A DNA stretch of 64,000 nucleotides from Ascarosepion bandense (GCA_037127315.1 JBBBDQ010000192.1:1659501-1723500); one strand, 5' to 3'. Shown: positions 45,264 through 56,702, counted from the stretch's first letter. The notes: a model not told the origin generated them from the sequence alone. Made by a program: numbers and translations.

Positions 45264-45479
45264 AGTAAAATTTAATTTAAATATGACGCTTCTTCTTCCA
45301 ACTTCATTTTTTAAAGTTTTATTTAAAATCTTTTGGTGTGCGTCGTGATTCTCAATTATTCTAAATATAGAGTGTGATGAATAAATTGTCGTCTAAATTA
45401 CGCAAAAATGAAAATAGCCCTGACGTCTCATCTTTTACCAAAATTACATAAAAATAAAGAGTAAATTTATTCAATAAAA

Positions 45480-46090
45480 TTGCCATTGACTTCAACCACG
45501 TCCACAAGAAGACTTCGGAATTTCCTGTAACTCTTCTGGAGAGTCTCCTTGTCTAAGTTGGTGAATCTTTGGTGCTACAAAGAGTTTTGTTGGTCTCTCA
45601 CTCAACAACACCCCACACATAATAATCAAGGGAGTTGCAGTCTTTGAAGTTAGGTGGCTAAATGTAAGGGGTGATGTGGTGGCAGAAATTGTCTGACAGC
45701 CATGACTGCTTGTGTGGTAGGTTACCAGACAGAGTCTTCCAGCAGCCACCCACTTGAACCAAGTTACTTGATGTAGGCCTCCGTGTTGAGTATGAGCCCC
45801 TGTGGGAAGATGAATGAAGGCAAAACGTTGCCAAAACTAATGATCACTCCAAACACCATAATGTTGACTGGACATATCAACTTTGCACTGTTCTCAGATT
45901 GACACCGAAACACACTGAAATGTTTGTATTGGAGCTTCCGGTGCGTATACCAAGAAGTACAGCATGCTGTTTCCAAATTTCTGGCGGAGGGAATTGCGTC
46001 ATGGTGCTCTTTTTATCACTGTGCCCAACTGGCCCTACTATACTGTGCAGTCGGCATAATCAATAACAAACAACGCGTATGCTCAAAAAA
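45480..46090 (-). pseudogene. Tc1/mariner-like element, internally deleted copy B
   Basis: Minus-strand pieces: an N-terminal region near 45975 (METACCTSWY frame), a junction directly to PVNIMVFGVIISFGNVLP (about 45875), FPQGLILNTEAYIK (about 45800), the second catalytic region rearranged (VAAGRLCLV...SSHGCQTISA frame, about 45750-45680), and the third with DYYVWGVVE (about 45620). The C-terminus runs through SPEELQEIPKSS-frame sequence to about 45480. The first catalytic Asp region is missing, as in copy A, and the joining sequence is nearly the same. Shared 5' flank: GACTGCACAGTATAGTAGGG (about 46054-46035). Confidence 0.75.
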
Positions 46091-46094
46091 ATAT

Positions 46095-46548
46095 AAAATA
46101 GCGACAATTTATCCATCGCATCTAGTATAGACTTACTTGTGTATAATGCATTCTGTACTTTGCCAACTCCTATTTACTTCAAATAATTTGCATTTTTATT
46201 TTTGTTGAAATTTTTTTTTTTTTTTCACTTATTTAGCGGAGTATTTAATCTTTCGAAAGCTAAGGTCAGAGCAATGTACTTTGAGATTAAACAAAATTTA
46301 ATTGTTTTTTGAACAGCTATCGAGAGAAATTACTTCAATAAATTTACTTTTGCTTTGTGCTTTATATATATTTTTACTTGGCTTTTATCAGTGTAAGACA
46401 AGAATAAATGAGACTAATTTTAACAACTACGCCGAGACTGGCTTTAACAAATGTACACAGGAAGGAGTGTCATGAGCGAAAACAGTCAACGAACGAAATA
46501 TCTTCATTTACATTCCTATCATTTTTCGACTTGGTCACGTTCACATAC
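46095..46548. other. No gene seen
   Basis: AT-rich spacer. Confidence 0.5.
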
Positions 46549-46550
46549 AC

Positions 46551-46612
46551 ACTTATTAATGTGTGTGAACGTGTGTGTGTGTACACACACACACGTTCAC
46601 ACACACATAAGT
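46551..46612. repeat. 62-bp GT/AC palindrome
   Basis: The left half ends TGTGTGTGAACGTGTGTGTG and T at 46582. The right half begins ACACACACACACGTTCACAC at 46583 and closes with ATAAGT, complementary to ACTTAT at 46551. Arms are nearly perfect over about 28 bp, with no loop. Confidence 0.88.
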
Positions 46613-46619
46613 TGCATTT

Positions 46620-46985
46620 ATATAAAACTGTAACAAATCTTACATGTGATATTATGGTACATTTGTTTAAAGCTGAAAATAATAACTTTAAGCACTTGAG
46701 CGTGTATCGTCTGCTTTTCTGAGATAAAGTAGACGTTACGTTGGTGGGAGGGTCTTGCTTAATTTTTGAATTTAAAAAAAATATTTCTGGTACATTTCGA
46801 TTTGTGGGAAAACAGCTGCGTTTTTTTGTTTTTTTGTTTTTTTTTCTTCTTCTCCAGAACCAATCACAACGTTGTAGTGAACAAAACAAGTTCTAGATTT
46901 AAACATTCAAATGCTAAGTACTGACTCATTGATTTTGTTAGAAATAAACGAATTTTCTAGAATTTACAAACTTAACACACACAAC
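46620..46985. other. No gene seen
   Basis: Nothing recognised. Confidence 0.5.
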
Positions 46986-46989
46986 TTGC

Positions 46990-47625
46990 GAAATTTCACA
47001 CCTCGATGCGAAATGTTTTTCGGTCAATAGAAAACTAGGACACATCTACAAACAAAATAGAATGGCCAGAATCACATCTTTTTCAGTCCCCCAAACGATA
47101 TAAAAGACGGAACAAGACGACTGTCGCCAGAGAGAAAAAACAACGAGAGTAATTAACACGTCCTTCGACATACCTCAAGCGATCGTTATTATTATCTCTA
47201 TCTTTCTCCCTCACCTCCTTATTCTCATGATTCATCCATCTGCCTTTTCTTATACTTGATAACCGGACGGAACCCTTTAAGACTGGGCGAATACTTCAAA
47301 GACATTTCTACTCTACTATAACGCTCATACATACATACACACATACGTTCCTGCCTGCGTACACATAAACTCATTCTTGCAATGACTACTACGAACATTT
47401 TAACGACCTTGTATCAACCAAAAGACATTACTTTTATTTGTAAAAGCCTTAATTGATTCATATGCATATAAATTTGTTGTTTCTATTTCCATTTTGATCT
47501 TCTTGTTTTGTACTCCTCTTATAGTGGACTACCTAACTAACAGGGCCAAATCAAACTCTGTTTCAACACATACTTTTCACTATAACGGATAACCCACTAT
47601 AAGGTTTCCTTCCAAATTCTGGGAA
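46990..47625 (+). repeat. LTR-like dispersed repeat, diverged copy 3
   Basis: Resembles 16009-16792 and 56011-56702 in order: ATATAAAAGACGG (TATA-like, about 47099), a GAGAGAAAAAACAACGAGAG stretch, GTCCTTCGACATACCT, a pyrimidine-rich region, then TATAGTGGACTACCTA and AGGGCCAAAT. The end near ACCCACTATAAGG is followed by AATTCTGGGAAGTG, which could hold a primer-binding site. Assignment is tentative. Confidence 0.4.
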
Positions 47626-47629
47626 GTGA

Positions 47630-48580
47630 ATTTACACCTTACCTGTAGGTAATAAAAGGGAGCCCAGGAGTTGATTTGAGGAGTCGACGAACATCTGTTG
47701 CTGGAACCAAGGTCGCCCCCGTCCAGAAAGAAAAATAATACAGAAGAAATTTGATAACCACAAGATGAGAATTGAAAGGAACATCAAAATCGCTCCCACA
47801 TCAAGAAAAAATCTTCGGTTACTGTGATTGTTCTATTCTTTGCTGGTACCACGAACTTTGCCTCAAAAATTGTACCAATTAATTGAAAATGTATTCTTTA
47901 AAACATTTTCTCCTTTTCTGCATTTTATACGTAGTTTTGTTTTCTGGGGACCTTAAGGAGCATTATAATTTTTATTGTAAAAGAGCATAATTCATTTGCA
48001 TTGATTATTTTTACAAATGTTATTGGCCATCATTTGGTACACAATGCACTTAATTTGTGTAATTCAACCATTATTTCTGTGTGTGTTAACAATAAATTTA
48101 TCGTTTGTTCTTAAATGTGGCTCGTTTGTTTTTGTTGTGTGCCTATAAATGTTACCTCAAACATTTGTTTAAACTACTTTTTGTAGAGATTTTTTACCAA
48201 ATAAAATTTTTTTCTAAAAGTTCCAGTTTACAAATCTTAATATGAGGATATTCTGTTATCCGGACATTGTTTTTATTGCTGTTGCTACTTTTAAATATTC
48301 GTTGATTCGCTAATAAAATAACATAAAAAAATTAATAGCGAATTAATTACTGAATTAATTATTGTTCAGTTTTTATTTTGCGAGCTGATAAAAATACTTC
48401 TCTCCAACCTTTTTTTAAAGTAATTATAACTTCAGTTTCCTTGAAGAATGACTGATTTTCGTCTTCATCTTATTTTATGATGATAATAGTAAGCTATTTT
48501 GTTATATAAGGAAACATTCGGTATTCATTGTCTAAGTCACTATTACTTCTTTTGTTTGAAATTTATAAAATATTTCAATT
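47630..48580. other. No gene seen
   Basis: 47640-47960 is somewhat GC-richer and could be leader sequence downstream of the LTR-like block. The rest is AT-rich. Confidence 0.45.
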
Positions 48581-49312
48581 AAAATAGGTATCTCCACTCA
48601 TTTTCGAGACCTAACTTTTAAACTGAATTTTTAAAAATAAAATTTTTTCTTGAAACTTATATTTTAGCTTTAATTGAAAGCTAAATGATTAAATTTACTA
48701 TTTCCAATAAGCAAAACACTTTGGTGTATTTTAACCAGAAATTATATTGATTGGAATATAAAATTTTGAGATTTTAAAATTCTTTTCAATTTTTCGGCTA
48801 TTTTTGATCGATTGACACATTTTAACAAAGGGTTAAACAAAATTAATTATTGGTTTTAAAAATCTTGCAAGAAAATAATATATATCTGTGACACGTTATT
48901 TTTGAAAAATTAGCAAATTTAAAGTTAAATTAATCTGATTTACGTAAGTATTACTTATTTATAGCATAAAAATTTAGAATGAAAGTATTTCTTAATCACG
49001 GAGCGCTGATTTTTCTGACCTTTGCTGTGAGTGATTGATGTGTGAGGATAGCCAGATGTTGAGATGAGCTAAGTATGGTTGACCAGAATTGACATAATTA
49101 TCCAAATTGTTTTCCTTTAAGAGAAGAAACCATGAAACACATGACCTTTTGTAACAATATTTAGCGGAACGAAGATAATTAATTTAATTAATTAATTATT
49201 AACTATAACTGGAAAAAATTTTAAACAGAAAAAAATTACTATTATAGATCAGAAGAAAACGTTCTAAAAGAATTTGTTTATTCTCCGAATATGAGCGAAG
49301 GTAAAAGAAACA

Positions 49313-49605
49313 AAAGGCAACAATTTTGTTTTCCTTGTTGTTATTCTAAACCTGAGAAGGGGAGAGAGAGAAAGAAGAGAAAGAAAAGAGAAATAAATTC
49401 ATTTTTATTTTTGCGGTTAGATAAAATACAGAACAATAGACATTGGAAATTAAGAGAATCAAGCCCACCCATGAAAGGTAACAAGTTTTGTTTCTCTGTT
49501 GGTATTCTAAACCTGAAAGGGAGAGAGAGAAAGAAGAGAAAGAAAAGAGAAATAAATTCATTTTTATTTCCGCGGATAGATAAAATACAGAACGATGGAC
49601 ATTAG
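49313..49605. repeat. 161-bp tandem duplication
   Basis: AAAGGCAACAATTTTGTTTT at 49313 and AAAGGTAACAAGTTTTGTTT at 49474. Both copies continue GGGAGAGAGAGAAAGAAGAG and AAATAAATTCATTTTTATTT. Confidence 0.92.
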
Positions 49606-50015
49606 TAATTTGAATATAAGATCCAGATGGCCTTAGACGACATTTAGAAGAATCAGTCACCTGCCAAGGTGATAACAAAGGAAACAGAGAATTGCCTGGC
49701 TAGTTTGACATTAGGAGAAAGAGCTGATAACAAAATATTTTCTGTCATCAACGGAAGGCTCTGAAAATATCTGTGACTCGAAAATACAGATATTGGAAAC
49801 GCAGATGCGGAAATTCTTATTTAAGGGACAATGTAAACAGACACGCCTGTCTGTTCGTCTGGTTGTTTTAGGCGAAAAAGGAAAGGCTTAGTCATATGGT
49901 CTTCATGACAAGTTCAAAAGGTTAATAGTGATTGATTAAAAAAAATCCCCGAAATTATTTTGTGAGAAAGAAAATTCACCGGATAAGTCCAGCCCAGAAA
50001 AGGAGAATAGAAAGA

Positions 50016-50097
50016 TGACGTCATAAGACTGAGAGGAATCTCATTGGTCCTGTGAACCAGCGACCCGAAAGGGGGAGACGACCAGCAGTTGACGTCA
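50016..50097. promoter_or_regulatory. Paired CRE motifs and CCAAT boxes
   Basis: Two perfect TGACGTCA palindromes at 50016-50023 and 50090-50097. ATTGG sits at 50043-50047, with another at 50166-50170. A TATA-like ATAAATA follows at 50229-50235. CREB/ATF-type factors bind TGACGTCA; activity here is inferred only. Confidence 0.5.
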
Positions 50098-50326
50098 TGG
50101 AAATGAGACTAATCCCGTTGGATGAACCGAAGGCAACAACGAGTAGCAGCTAACCTCAGCATTCTATTGGTTGCCGAAATGAGCGGTTAGACACCCAGCG
50201 TCCGTCAGCTCCACACCATGGCATGGACATAAATACAGGGTACCGAGGGACGAAAGTCAGTTCCAGTTCGAGACAGTTGGAGTTGGAGTTCCAGTCGAGT
50301 TCCCGGCCCAGAGACGTAATGAGAGA

Positions 50327-50470
50327 GAGATAATTGCCACGCAATTGGGTGCCAACCATAGAAAAATCGCTGCCCGCCAAAGACAGTTCCCAGCTGAAGA
50401 AGTAAAGAGACAGAGAGATAATTACCATGCCGTTAGGTGCCGACAGTAGAGAAGCCTGTCGCCAATCGAC
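50327..50470. repeat. 88-bp tandem duplication
   Basis: GAGATAATTGCCACGCAATT then GGGTGCC, repeated 88 bp later as GAGATAATTACCATGCCGTT then AGGTGCC. Confidence 0.75.
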
Positions 50471-51216
50471 CAACCAGAGTTAACGAAAAAGCAGAGTGAT
50501 CCAACCCGGAAATCACCTCGATTCCGAAGACGAACCGCGCTAACCTACCCAGAACCTAGCACTTCGGCAATTTCCGCAACATTCTGGAGAAAAAGAACCA
50601 AAATCGACGAGACTTATGACGAACTTAGAACTTCGTTCGAAGCAAATAGAGATAATTCGATTTATTTAAGGGACTTCAGTTCCGTTACCAGTTTGATAGG
50701 AGCAGAGGTTGGGAATTATCCGAATGACTATTGTGTGAATTATTTTCTGTACATAAAGACTTTATTTTATAACACTTCAGATGTCGGTCCATTTATTTTT
50801 CTTGGTGCCATATTTCTTTCTTTTATCATCCAATTGTGTGCACGCTTCCCGGTTTGGTTTAGTTCGGCAGAGAGACAGTTAGTGAAAAACTCACGTGACT
50901 ACCTTGTGATCAATGAACACAACGTGGGACAAGGGAGATCATCGTGAACAGAGTTATTCTGCGACCAGCTATCCGGATCGAAACCAACAGCGACCGACCC
51001 GGCGTAGTCGCATACTTTTAATGTATCAGAGAAAATACTATATTAAAAAAAACTTCAGATACACAAAAAAAAAAAAAAATTAAAGATTATTTAAAAAATC
51101 TATTAGCTCGATTATTTGTATTAAACTTCTTAATTTTTGATTAGTAGATATTGTGTTCACTTAATAACTTCATAGCAACAAATTTTGAAGAATGTTTTTA
51201 AAAACATTGAACTTAT

Positions 51217-51465
51217 ATGATGTGGCCCTGGGAAAAAGGTCACATGAAAGATTCGGACACGGTATACGGTTGGAATCAATATTATATTACAAAAGAGAAC
51301 AGTGTACGGAGGAAATAGAGTAGAAGAGTATTTAGCGCCGGAACAGCGTACTAACAAATGAGTATCGTAGCTGCTGCTACTTTCTACTACCCCCGAGAGT
51401 AGATAACTTTCAGTATTTATGTAGTCCGATAAAGTTCATATTAGTGTGTAGGTAATTTCCCATAT
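51217..51465. mobile_element. Second insertion in copy 5, about 250 bp
   Basis: TGATGTGGCCCTGGG to GTAATTTCCCATA is absent from the aligned host family copies, where TGAAACTTTATAAATCAT is continuous. Bordered by TATA-rich sequence. Class unknown; possibly a short solo LTR. Confidence 0.45.
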
Positions 51466-52202
51466 TATATATAATATATATTAAAAAAGAAAAATGAAAA
51501 GAATTCTTGTAAAAATTCATTATTTATCGAAAAAAACCTTTCTTCAGCCTATAATGAGTTTGATATACATATATTTTTAAAGCAATTAAAAACCTATTTA
51601 ATTAAATAATGTCATAGTTTTATTGTATTTTTAATTTTACTATTAGGAGATGATTTTCGAAAAAAAAGCTAACTGTTTAAATAAATGGATCATTTACAGT
51701 CCTGCGTTTAACTAATAATTTGTTTTTCGATAGAAAATTTAATTTCTTGATATTTCATGAATTTGCATACATTGGGGTTACCAGAGATAAAAAATTATTT
51801 TTACCAAGATTTTCTAAAAATAACTATTTCAAAAAGAATTTTATTTCCTTTGTAAATAAGTCCTGAAAGTTTCATTAAAATCCGACAATTATTTGATTTT
51901 TGCAAGAATTTCCAATTTAATGTGTTTTACATGATCCATTGTAAACTCTCGTAACTATTTGGTTACTCGCTGACGAAAAACAAGACAAGATTTTTACCAA
52001 AATTTCGGACGTGTGAGAAAGGATTAAACAATTTAAAAAATTATTAAATCATACTTTGATCTTCTTAATAATAACATAAACATTTTGACGGAAAAATTCG
52101 TTTTTATTATGTTTGGTACCTTTTTTCTTCTTACTATGCGGATTTTGTGTGTTTTTTTCTTTTTTTCTTCAGAGAATTAGTGGAAATACCTATATTAAAA
52201 CT

Positions 52203-53330
52203 AGGTACCTCCAAAAAATCACTGAAAAAAAGCATAGTATGAAGGAAAAAGGTCCCAAACTAAATAAAAAACAAAGTTTTATCGGCAAAATGTGTATATT
52301 ATCATTAAAAGGATAGATCAAAGAATTTTTAAAATTATTTTTAAAAAGTTTTCAACTATTTCTAACACGTTCGAAATTTTGGTAGAATAGAAAATATTGG
52401 TAAAAATATTTTTTTACATATGTTTACATATCCCCCACCCCACCCCATTTTCTAGAAATGTCTAAAAATTCGACTTTGCTCCCCAATAAACCTAATATAA
52501 TTAAATTCAGGAGTTATTGTTTTTCTTCAATATTAGCCTTCTTTTCTGTAGGTCTGAATTGCGAAAAATCCAATTTTTATTGGATAAATTTTCAATTGCT
52601 TTTATGAGCATTATAAATTAAACATAGTCTGAAAAGAAAAAAATTCAATGAATAATGAATTCTTATAAGAACTATTTTCATTTTTTTTTTAATAATAATA
52701 TATAAAGCTTCAAAAATATTTTTAAATTTTTTCTTCCATTGCTCTGGCTAGGGTATGAAATTAAAGCATGAAGACTACATTTACTAATCGAAAACTGAAA
52801 GGCTTAATACAAATGATTAAGCCAAAGGATTTTTAAAATAATTAAAACATTTTAATTGTGTGCATTTTAATTACCTGGATCTTATTTGTACGGGCGGGCG
52901 TACGTGATATTTATAATTAAAAGGTCATGTGATTCAAGGGTTGTCCTCCCCTACACGAAAAAAATAAAATTTATACCAAAATTGTCTTCCATGCTTTCAT
53001 ATTAATTATTGCCTCTTGATAAGGAATTGACAGATGTGATAACAAAGATACCGTAATTGTGAAACACTTTTTTGAAAATATTTCAAGCAGTAAGCAAGTA
53101 ATTCTTGTTTCAAGTCAACTTAAAGTAAATTTAAATTCGTTAATTTGAAAAAAATAATGTGTCAGTGAAGTGTATTTTATTTGTGTAAGATTTTTTTAAA
53201 TCGAGAATTGGCTTCTGTTTAAAAGCGATGAAAAATGGCGGAAAATTTGAAATTTTAAAACTTTTTTTAAACTTAAAATTTTACTGATTCCGATCAATAC
53301 AATTGAGGTTTGAAATACTTAATTACTATT
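52203..53330 (-). mobile_element. GGTACC-end element, inverted copy 6
   Basis: Starts on the plus strand with AGGTACCTCCAAAAAATCAC (52203-52222) and then runs as the reverse complement of copy 5: GGTCCCAAACTAAATAAAAA, CAAAGTTTTATCGGCAAAAT, ATTCAATGAATAATGAATTC, AATAATGTGTCAGTGAAGT near 53150 and CGATCAATACAATTGAGG near 53300. It lies tail to tail with copy 5 across about 10 bp. The far end is lost. Confidence 0.7.
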
Positions 53331-53334
53331 TATT

Positions 53335-53475
53335 TTATTAGATTATTTATTTACAAATGTATAAAAATATGTTAATGAACGACAATGTAATATTTATTAT
53401 TTACCATAATATTTCTTTATATATTTATAAAATAGTCTGAAAATGAATAAGAAAATTTAAATAAACGCATAATGT
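53335..53475. other. Short AT-rich spacer
   Basis: Nothing recognised. Confidence 0.4.
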
Positions 53476-53479
53476 TTAC

Positions 53480-53640
53480 ACTATTTACATTGTTCGTACT
53501 ATTGTCCTCATCTTTATTGCCATGTTTACGATGTTTCGGCCGTTGTACGCTCTGGCCTTCTTCAGGTGCTAGGAATTTCGAATTGAATCACTGGGGCATA
53601 TCATTCTCATCCCATGTGCGATGCTGCTTCTGGTAGCCAT
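53480..53640 (-). repeat. Penelope-type terminus
   Basis: Minus strand: ATCACTGGG-like region then CACCTGAAGAAGGCCAGAGC, GTACAACGGCCGAAACATCG, GATGAGGACAATAGTACGAA and AATGTAAATAGTGTAAACAT. It matches the end of the Penelope-like element at 31385-31510. The CTGAAGA-stem-GAAA core resembles a degenerate hammerhead ribozyme core. Confidence 0.6.
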
Positions 53641-53644
53641 GTAA

Positions 53645-53990
53645 TTATCTTCCTTTAACTTAACTCTCTAAGTTATTTGTTCACCACTGCTGTAGCCTGG
53701 TATTGAACTTACAACTCTTTGAATTAAATCACTGGAACTAAACAGCTGGGCCATGTGTCCTTGGGGATATAGGATACAAATCCTATATCACTCAACAATT
53801 AACTAAAACGCAAAAAGTAAAATTGCACACCCGCAAAATCGGTTCCAAACGACTAAAAAGATTTTTGAAAAACCCAGACCAAGGCAAATTTCACAAGTCA
53901 GTGTGAAAAGTAAAATTCTGATTTTTATTGGATAGAAAATAGCAAATTGAGTTATGACGCCAGTTAATTTTTCTTAACACCTAAAAAAAT
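53645..53990. other. No gene seen
   Basis: Possibly continues the Penelope 3' region; no coding part. Confidence 0.45.
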
Positions 53991-53995
53991 GGGTT

Positions 53996-54500
53996 CCCCA
54001 TCGTCGAAATGTGGCCTCCCTTTGTCTGTTCTATAAATACTTTCATGGCTTCTGCTCCAACGAACTTAAGTCACTGGTGCCTCCTCAACAGGTGTTTACT
54101 CGTGCAACCAGACTGGCAACTAGGTCCCACCCATTCACAGTCAAGTTAGCCAAATGCATACGACAATTCTACTCCTGCAGCTTCTTCTTTCACACTTCCC
54201 GCCTGTGGAACTCGCTCCCGTATTCTTGCTTTCCTGACGGCTACAACCTCCAGAAATTTAAATGCAAAGTCAATACTCATCTACTAACCACTGGACTCTA
54301 GCTCTCTCCCCACCCCCGTATAATCTTCCCTTTCTCTCCACCTATGTATCTGTCATCGCACCTGCTTTCTCAGCTTTCTATTGCTCCTTTCTAACTAGTT
54401 TGTACTCCTCACTCTTTTCTAATTAATCTTTTTACAATAATGTAGCCCCCTGCACATCAGTGGCATTTCCGCCTTGCTCGGGGTGAAATGATTAAAAAAA
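53996..54500 (+). pseudogene. Jockey/CR1-like LINE C-terminus and 3' tail
   Basis: One clean frame from 53996 to TAG 54299-54301 reads HRRNVASLCLFYKYFHG, LKSLVPPQQVFTRATRLA, CSFFFHTSRLWNSLPYSCFP and YNLQKFKCKVNTHLLTTGL, the region after the RT in jockey/CR1-like LINEs. A 3' UTR of about 190 bp follows, ending CTCGGGGTGAAATGATTAAA and an A-run. It is 5'-truncated, typical for a LINE. It has no stops, so it is younger than the fragment at 41415-44400. Confidence 0.82.
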
Positions 54501-54504
54501 ATGC

Positions 54505-55120
54505 TACTGGAGCCGGTCACCTGACTAAAATCCACTACTTAAACCACATTTCTTGATCGTTCAAAAGAGTCCGAGATGGGAGCGGGTAGCTGACGGACCT
54601 TGTCACCATGTAACGAAAGAAAATTCAAGAAGCCGACCCGGACGTAAGGGTGCGTCACATACTCATTCTACCTTTTCCTTCCAATTTTCCTTTCTTCGTC
54701 TTCACCCACACATCGTCAAGGAAAACAACAACATACTTCAACTGACTCGATGAGTATAATGTCCTTCATTACCTTAACTTTCCTTTTCACTTTTTCTCCA
54801 GCCATAAAAAGGATAAGAACACAGACTTTTATTAGCAACCTTTTTAATCTTTTTATATACACACATTCTGCTACTATCAGTCTAGCCCCGGGACACTTAA
54901 CTACTTACTACTATTTCTCTGGAACATTTAACCACGTGCATTTTTCTATTTAAACATTTCACTGATACAAATTAATTGACTACATGCATTTTCTACTCGA
55001 GTATTTTTAAAAATATGTTATTCAGTTCTATTAATAAAATTACACTTATTTTACAAACAAAATACTTTAATTTTTCCAACCATCCATTTAGCCTTCTGCT
55101 ATTTCAATTGTGGGGACTTT
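54505..55120. other. No gene seen
   Basis: Slightly GC-richer at 54500-54720; no homology recognised. Confidence 0.45.
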
Positions 55121-55124
55121 GGTT

Positions 55125-55215
55125 GTGTTTGGACAAGGCCAATTCGACAAGCATAACCGAGGCCACTGCAAGGGAGGACAATAGTCCGAACAATGTAAAT
55201 AGTGTAAATACTACT
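55125..55215 (+). repeat. Penelope-type terminus, diverged
   Basis: GAGGACAATAGTCCGAACAA then TGTAAATAGTGTAAATACT matches the family end at 53480-53520. The GGCC-stem part is degraded. Confidence 0.5.
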
Positions 55216-55219
55216 TCAT

Positions 55220-55940
55220 CTAAGAAGTATAGACAAACAACGCATAATGTTATTATAAATTTTTAAGATTTATATTATAAATTTTGAAAAAAAAACAAAA
55301 ACAGAAAAGCATTTTCCAGGCATTTTATCATTTCTAAAAATTGTCTTTAATAAAAATGTATAAGAAAAAATAATCAAATTTTGGAATTCGGTAAAAATTA
55401 CTATCGAAAATATTTTAAATAAAAATGTTTATACTAAAACTGTATAGAAAATTAAGAAAATTTTGGAACTTAATATAAAATTATTTTTACTTCCCTTTAG
55501 TTCTTATAAAAGATAACATTAAATTTTATAAAAACGAATTAAGAAAAAATGTTACTAACTCGGTTTCTTCGTAAAAAAAAAAAAAAAAATCACAAAAATG
55601 AAACTAGATGGTTTGAAAAACAAAATAACTCTAGAAGTCAAACGGTTTATTCGGTGACAAAATTTTACAAAAGATTAGTTTAGCCTTGATATTCTAACCG
55701 CTAAATTTAAATTACAAAAATGCATGGTTTGGTTGAATAGAGCTTCTCGAGTTTTTAATCAATAAGAATAAAAATTATACGTCCCCTAAGTATTAACTGT
55801 GTGGTCTGCTATTTGGGAGCTATGCAGTAGAAGAGAAAAACAACTGCTGCTGTGGAAAAAAAAAAAGGATTTAACTAAATTCGGACAAAAAGGACTGTCA
55901 GCTGAGATGATAAAGACAGCTGTAACTTTTACTACCATTC
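55220..55940. other. No gene seen; AT-rich
   Basis: Contains an A17-type run at 55572-55590. Confidence 0.5.
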
Positions 55941-55942
55941 CT

Positions 55943-55943
<1 letters not shown>

Positions 55944-55987
<44 letters not shown>

Positions 55988-55988
55988 A
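55944..55988. repeat. (GAAA)n microsatellite
   Basis: About 11 units. Confidence 0.96.
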
Positions 55989-56010
55989 CTTTTAAAAACC
56001 GAGTAGAATT

Positions 56011-56702
56011 TGTGGTGATACCGACCGAGCAAAAGCCAGAAAGCAAATGAACAAAAGTCATCTCTGCGCAGGTGTATTCGCGCAGATGAAAAATAAAAAT
56101 TAATCAAATATCAAATTTCCATTTTGCGAGCCTACGCGAATTTTATTTACCAGCTAATGGGAAGCCCAGAATCAAATACAAGTATGAAATCTCAAACGAG
56201 CTGCTTTTGATCCAAAAAGCAGATATAAAAAGCGGAGACACAAAACATCGTCAGACAGACTGACGCAGAGACCAAAGAGAAAAATATAATTAATATCCCC
56301 TTGACTTAAGTCGAGTGGCTACTACATTCGCCTCCCTTCACCTCGCATCACTTCTTCACTGTCTCAAAAGTACTGACTGACCTCAGGAGCGACTACTTCA
56401 AAGACATTCCTCACATACCTCCGCTCCCCACATGCCTGATCCTTTTATCTCTTTCAGCTCATTATTTACCATGAACATTCTAACCTCCGTTGAACCTTTA
56501 TATTCAAGTATTGTTTTAATTGTAAAACATTAATTGATATATATTTACATATAAATGTTAATTTCAACTCAATTTGCTTTTCTTGATTTTATAATCATTT
56601 TATGACTTATAGTGGGCTATCTACCACAAGGCCAAATTCCGTTAACCTGCAACGGTATACAATTACCCTTTGCTAGAACGGAATCTTACTACAACTAGAA
56701 AA
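56011..56702 (+). repeat. LTR-like dispersed repeat, copy 2
   Basis: Begins TGTGGTGATACCGACCGAGC and is colinear with 16009-16792 to CTTACTACAACTAGAAAA. TATA-like GATATAAAAAG lies near 56221. It lacks a coding partner, so a solo LTR is the simplest reading. Confidence 0.6.

Larger units (their letters stand above)
44405..45475. other. No gene seen; tandem duplication and hairpin inside
   Basis: Contains a 112-bp-period duplication (44603-44750) and a perfect hairpin (45225-45263). No coding homology recognised. Confidence 0.55.
49151..51014. mobile_element. 1.86-kb insertion with CRE motifs, LTR-like, no coding region
   Basis: Flanked by CTTTT on both sides (49146-49150 and 51015-51019). 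Joining the flanks rebuilds the host family's ATGACCTTTTAATG, so these are exact insertion boundaries with a 5-bp target duplication (a 4-bp TTTT reading is also possible). Inside are a 161-bp tandem duplication, two TGACGTCA sites, two ATTGG (inverted CCAAT) sites, an ATAAATA box at 50229-50235 and an 88-bp tandem duplication. This resembles a solo LTR with enhancer repeats, but the ends are GTAACA...GCATA, not TG...CA. The 84-residue frame at 50693-50947 has no recognised domain. Confidence 0.6.
48588..52200 (+). mobile_element. GGTACC-end element, copy 5, with two nested insertions
   Basis: Left end AGGTATCTCCACTCATTTTC (from 48587); right end AGAGAATTAGTGGAAATACC (52173-52192). Family blocks occupy 48590-49150, 51015-51216 and 51466-52195. 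The intervening segments, 49151-51014 and 51217-51465, are absent from other copies. Removing them leaves about 1.5 kb. Confidence 0.75.

Noticed and set aside
49291..49678. Two long Lys/Arg or Ser/Phe-rich frames over the 161-bp duplication
   Set aside because: Both strands are open simply because the unit is purine-rich; no domain is recognisable.
55799..56061. Frames reading through the GAAA repeat
   Set aside because: Lys-Glu-Arg or Phe-Leu-Ser runs derive from the tetranucleotide repeat.
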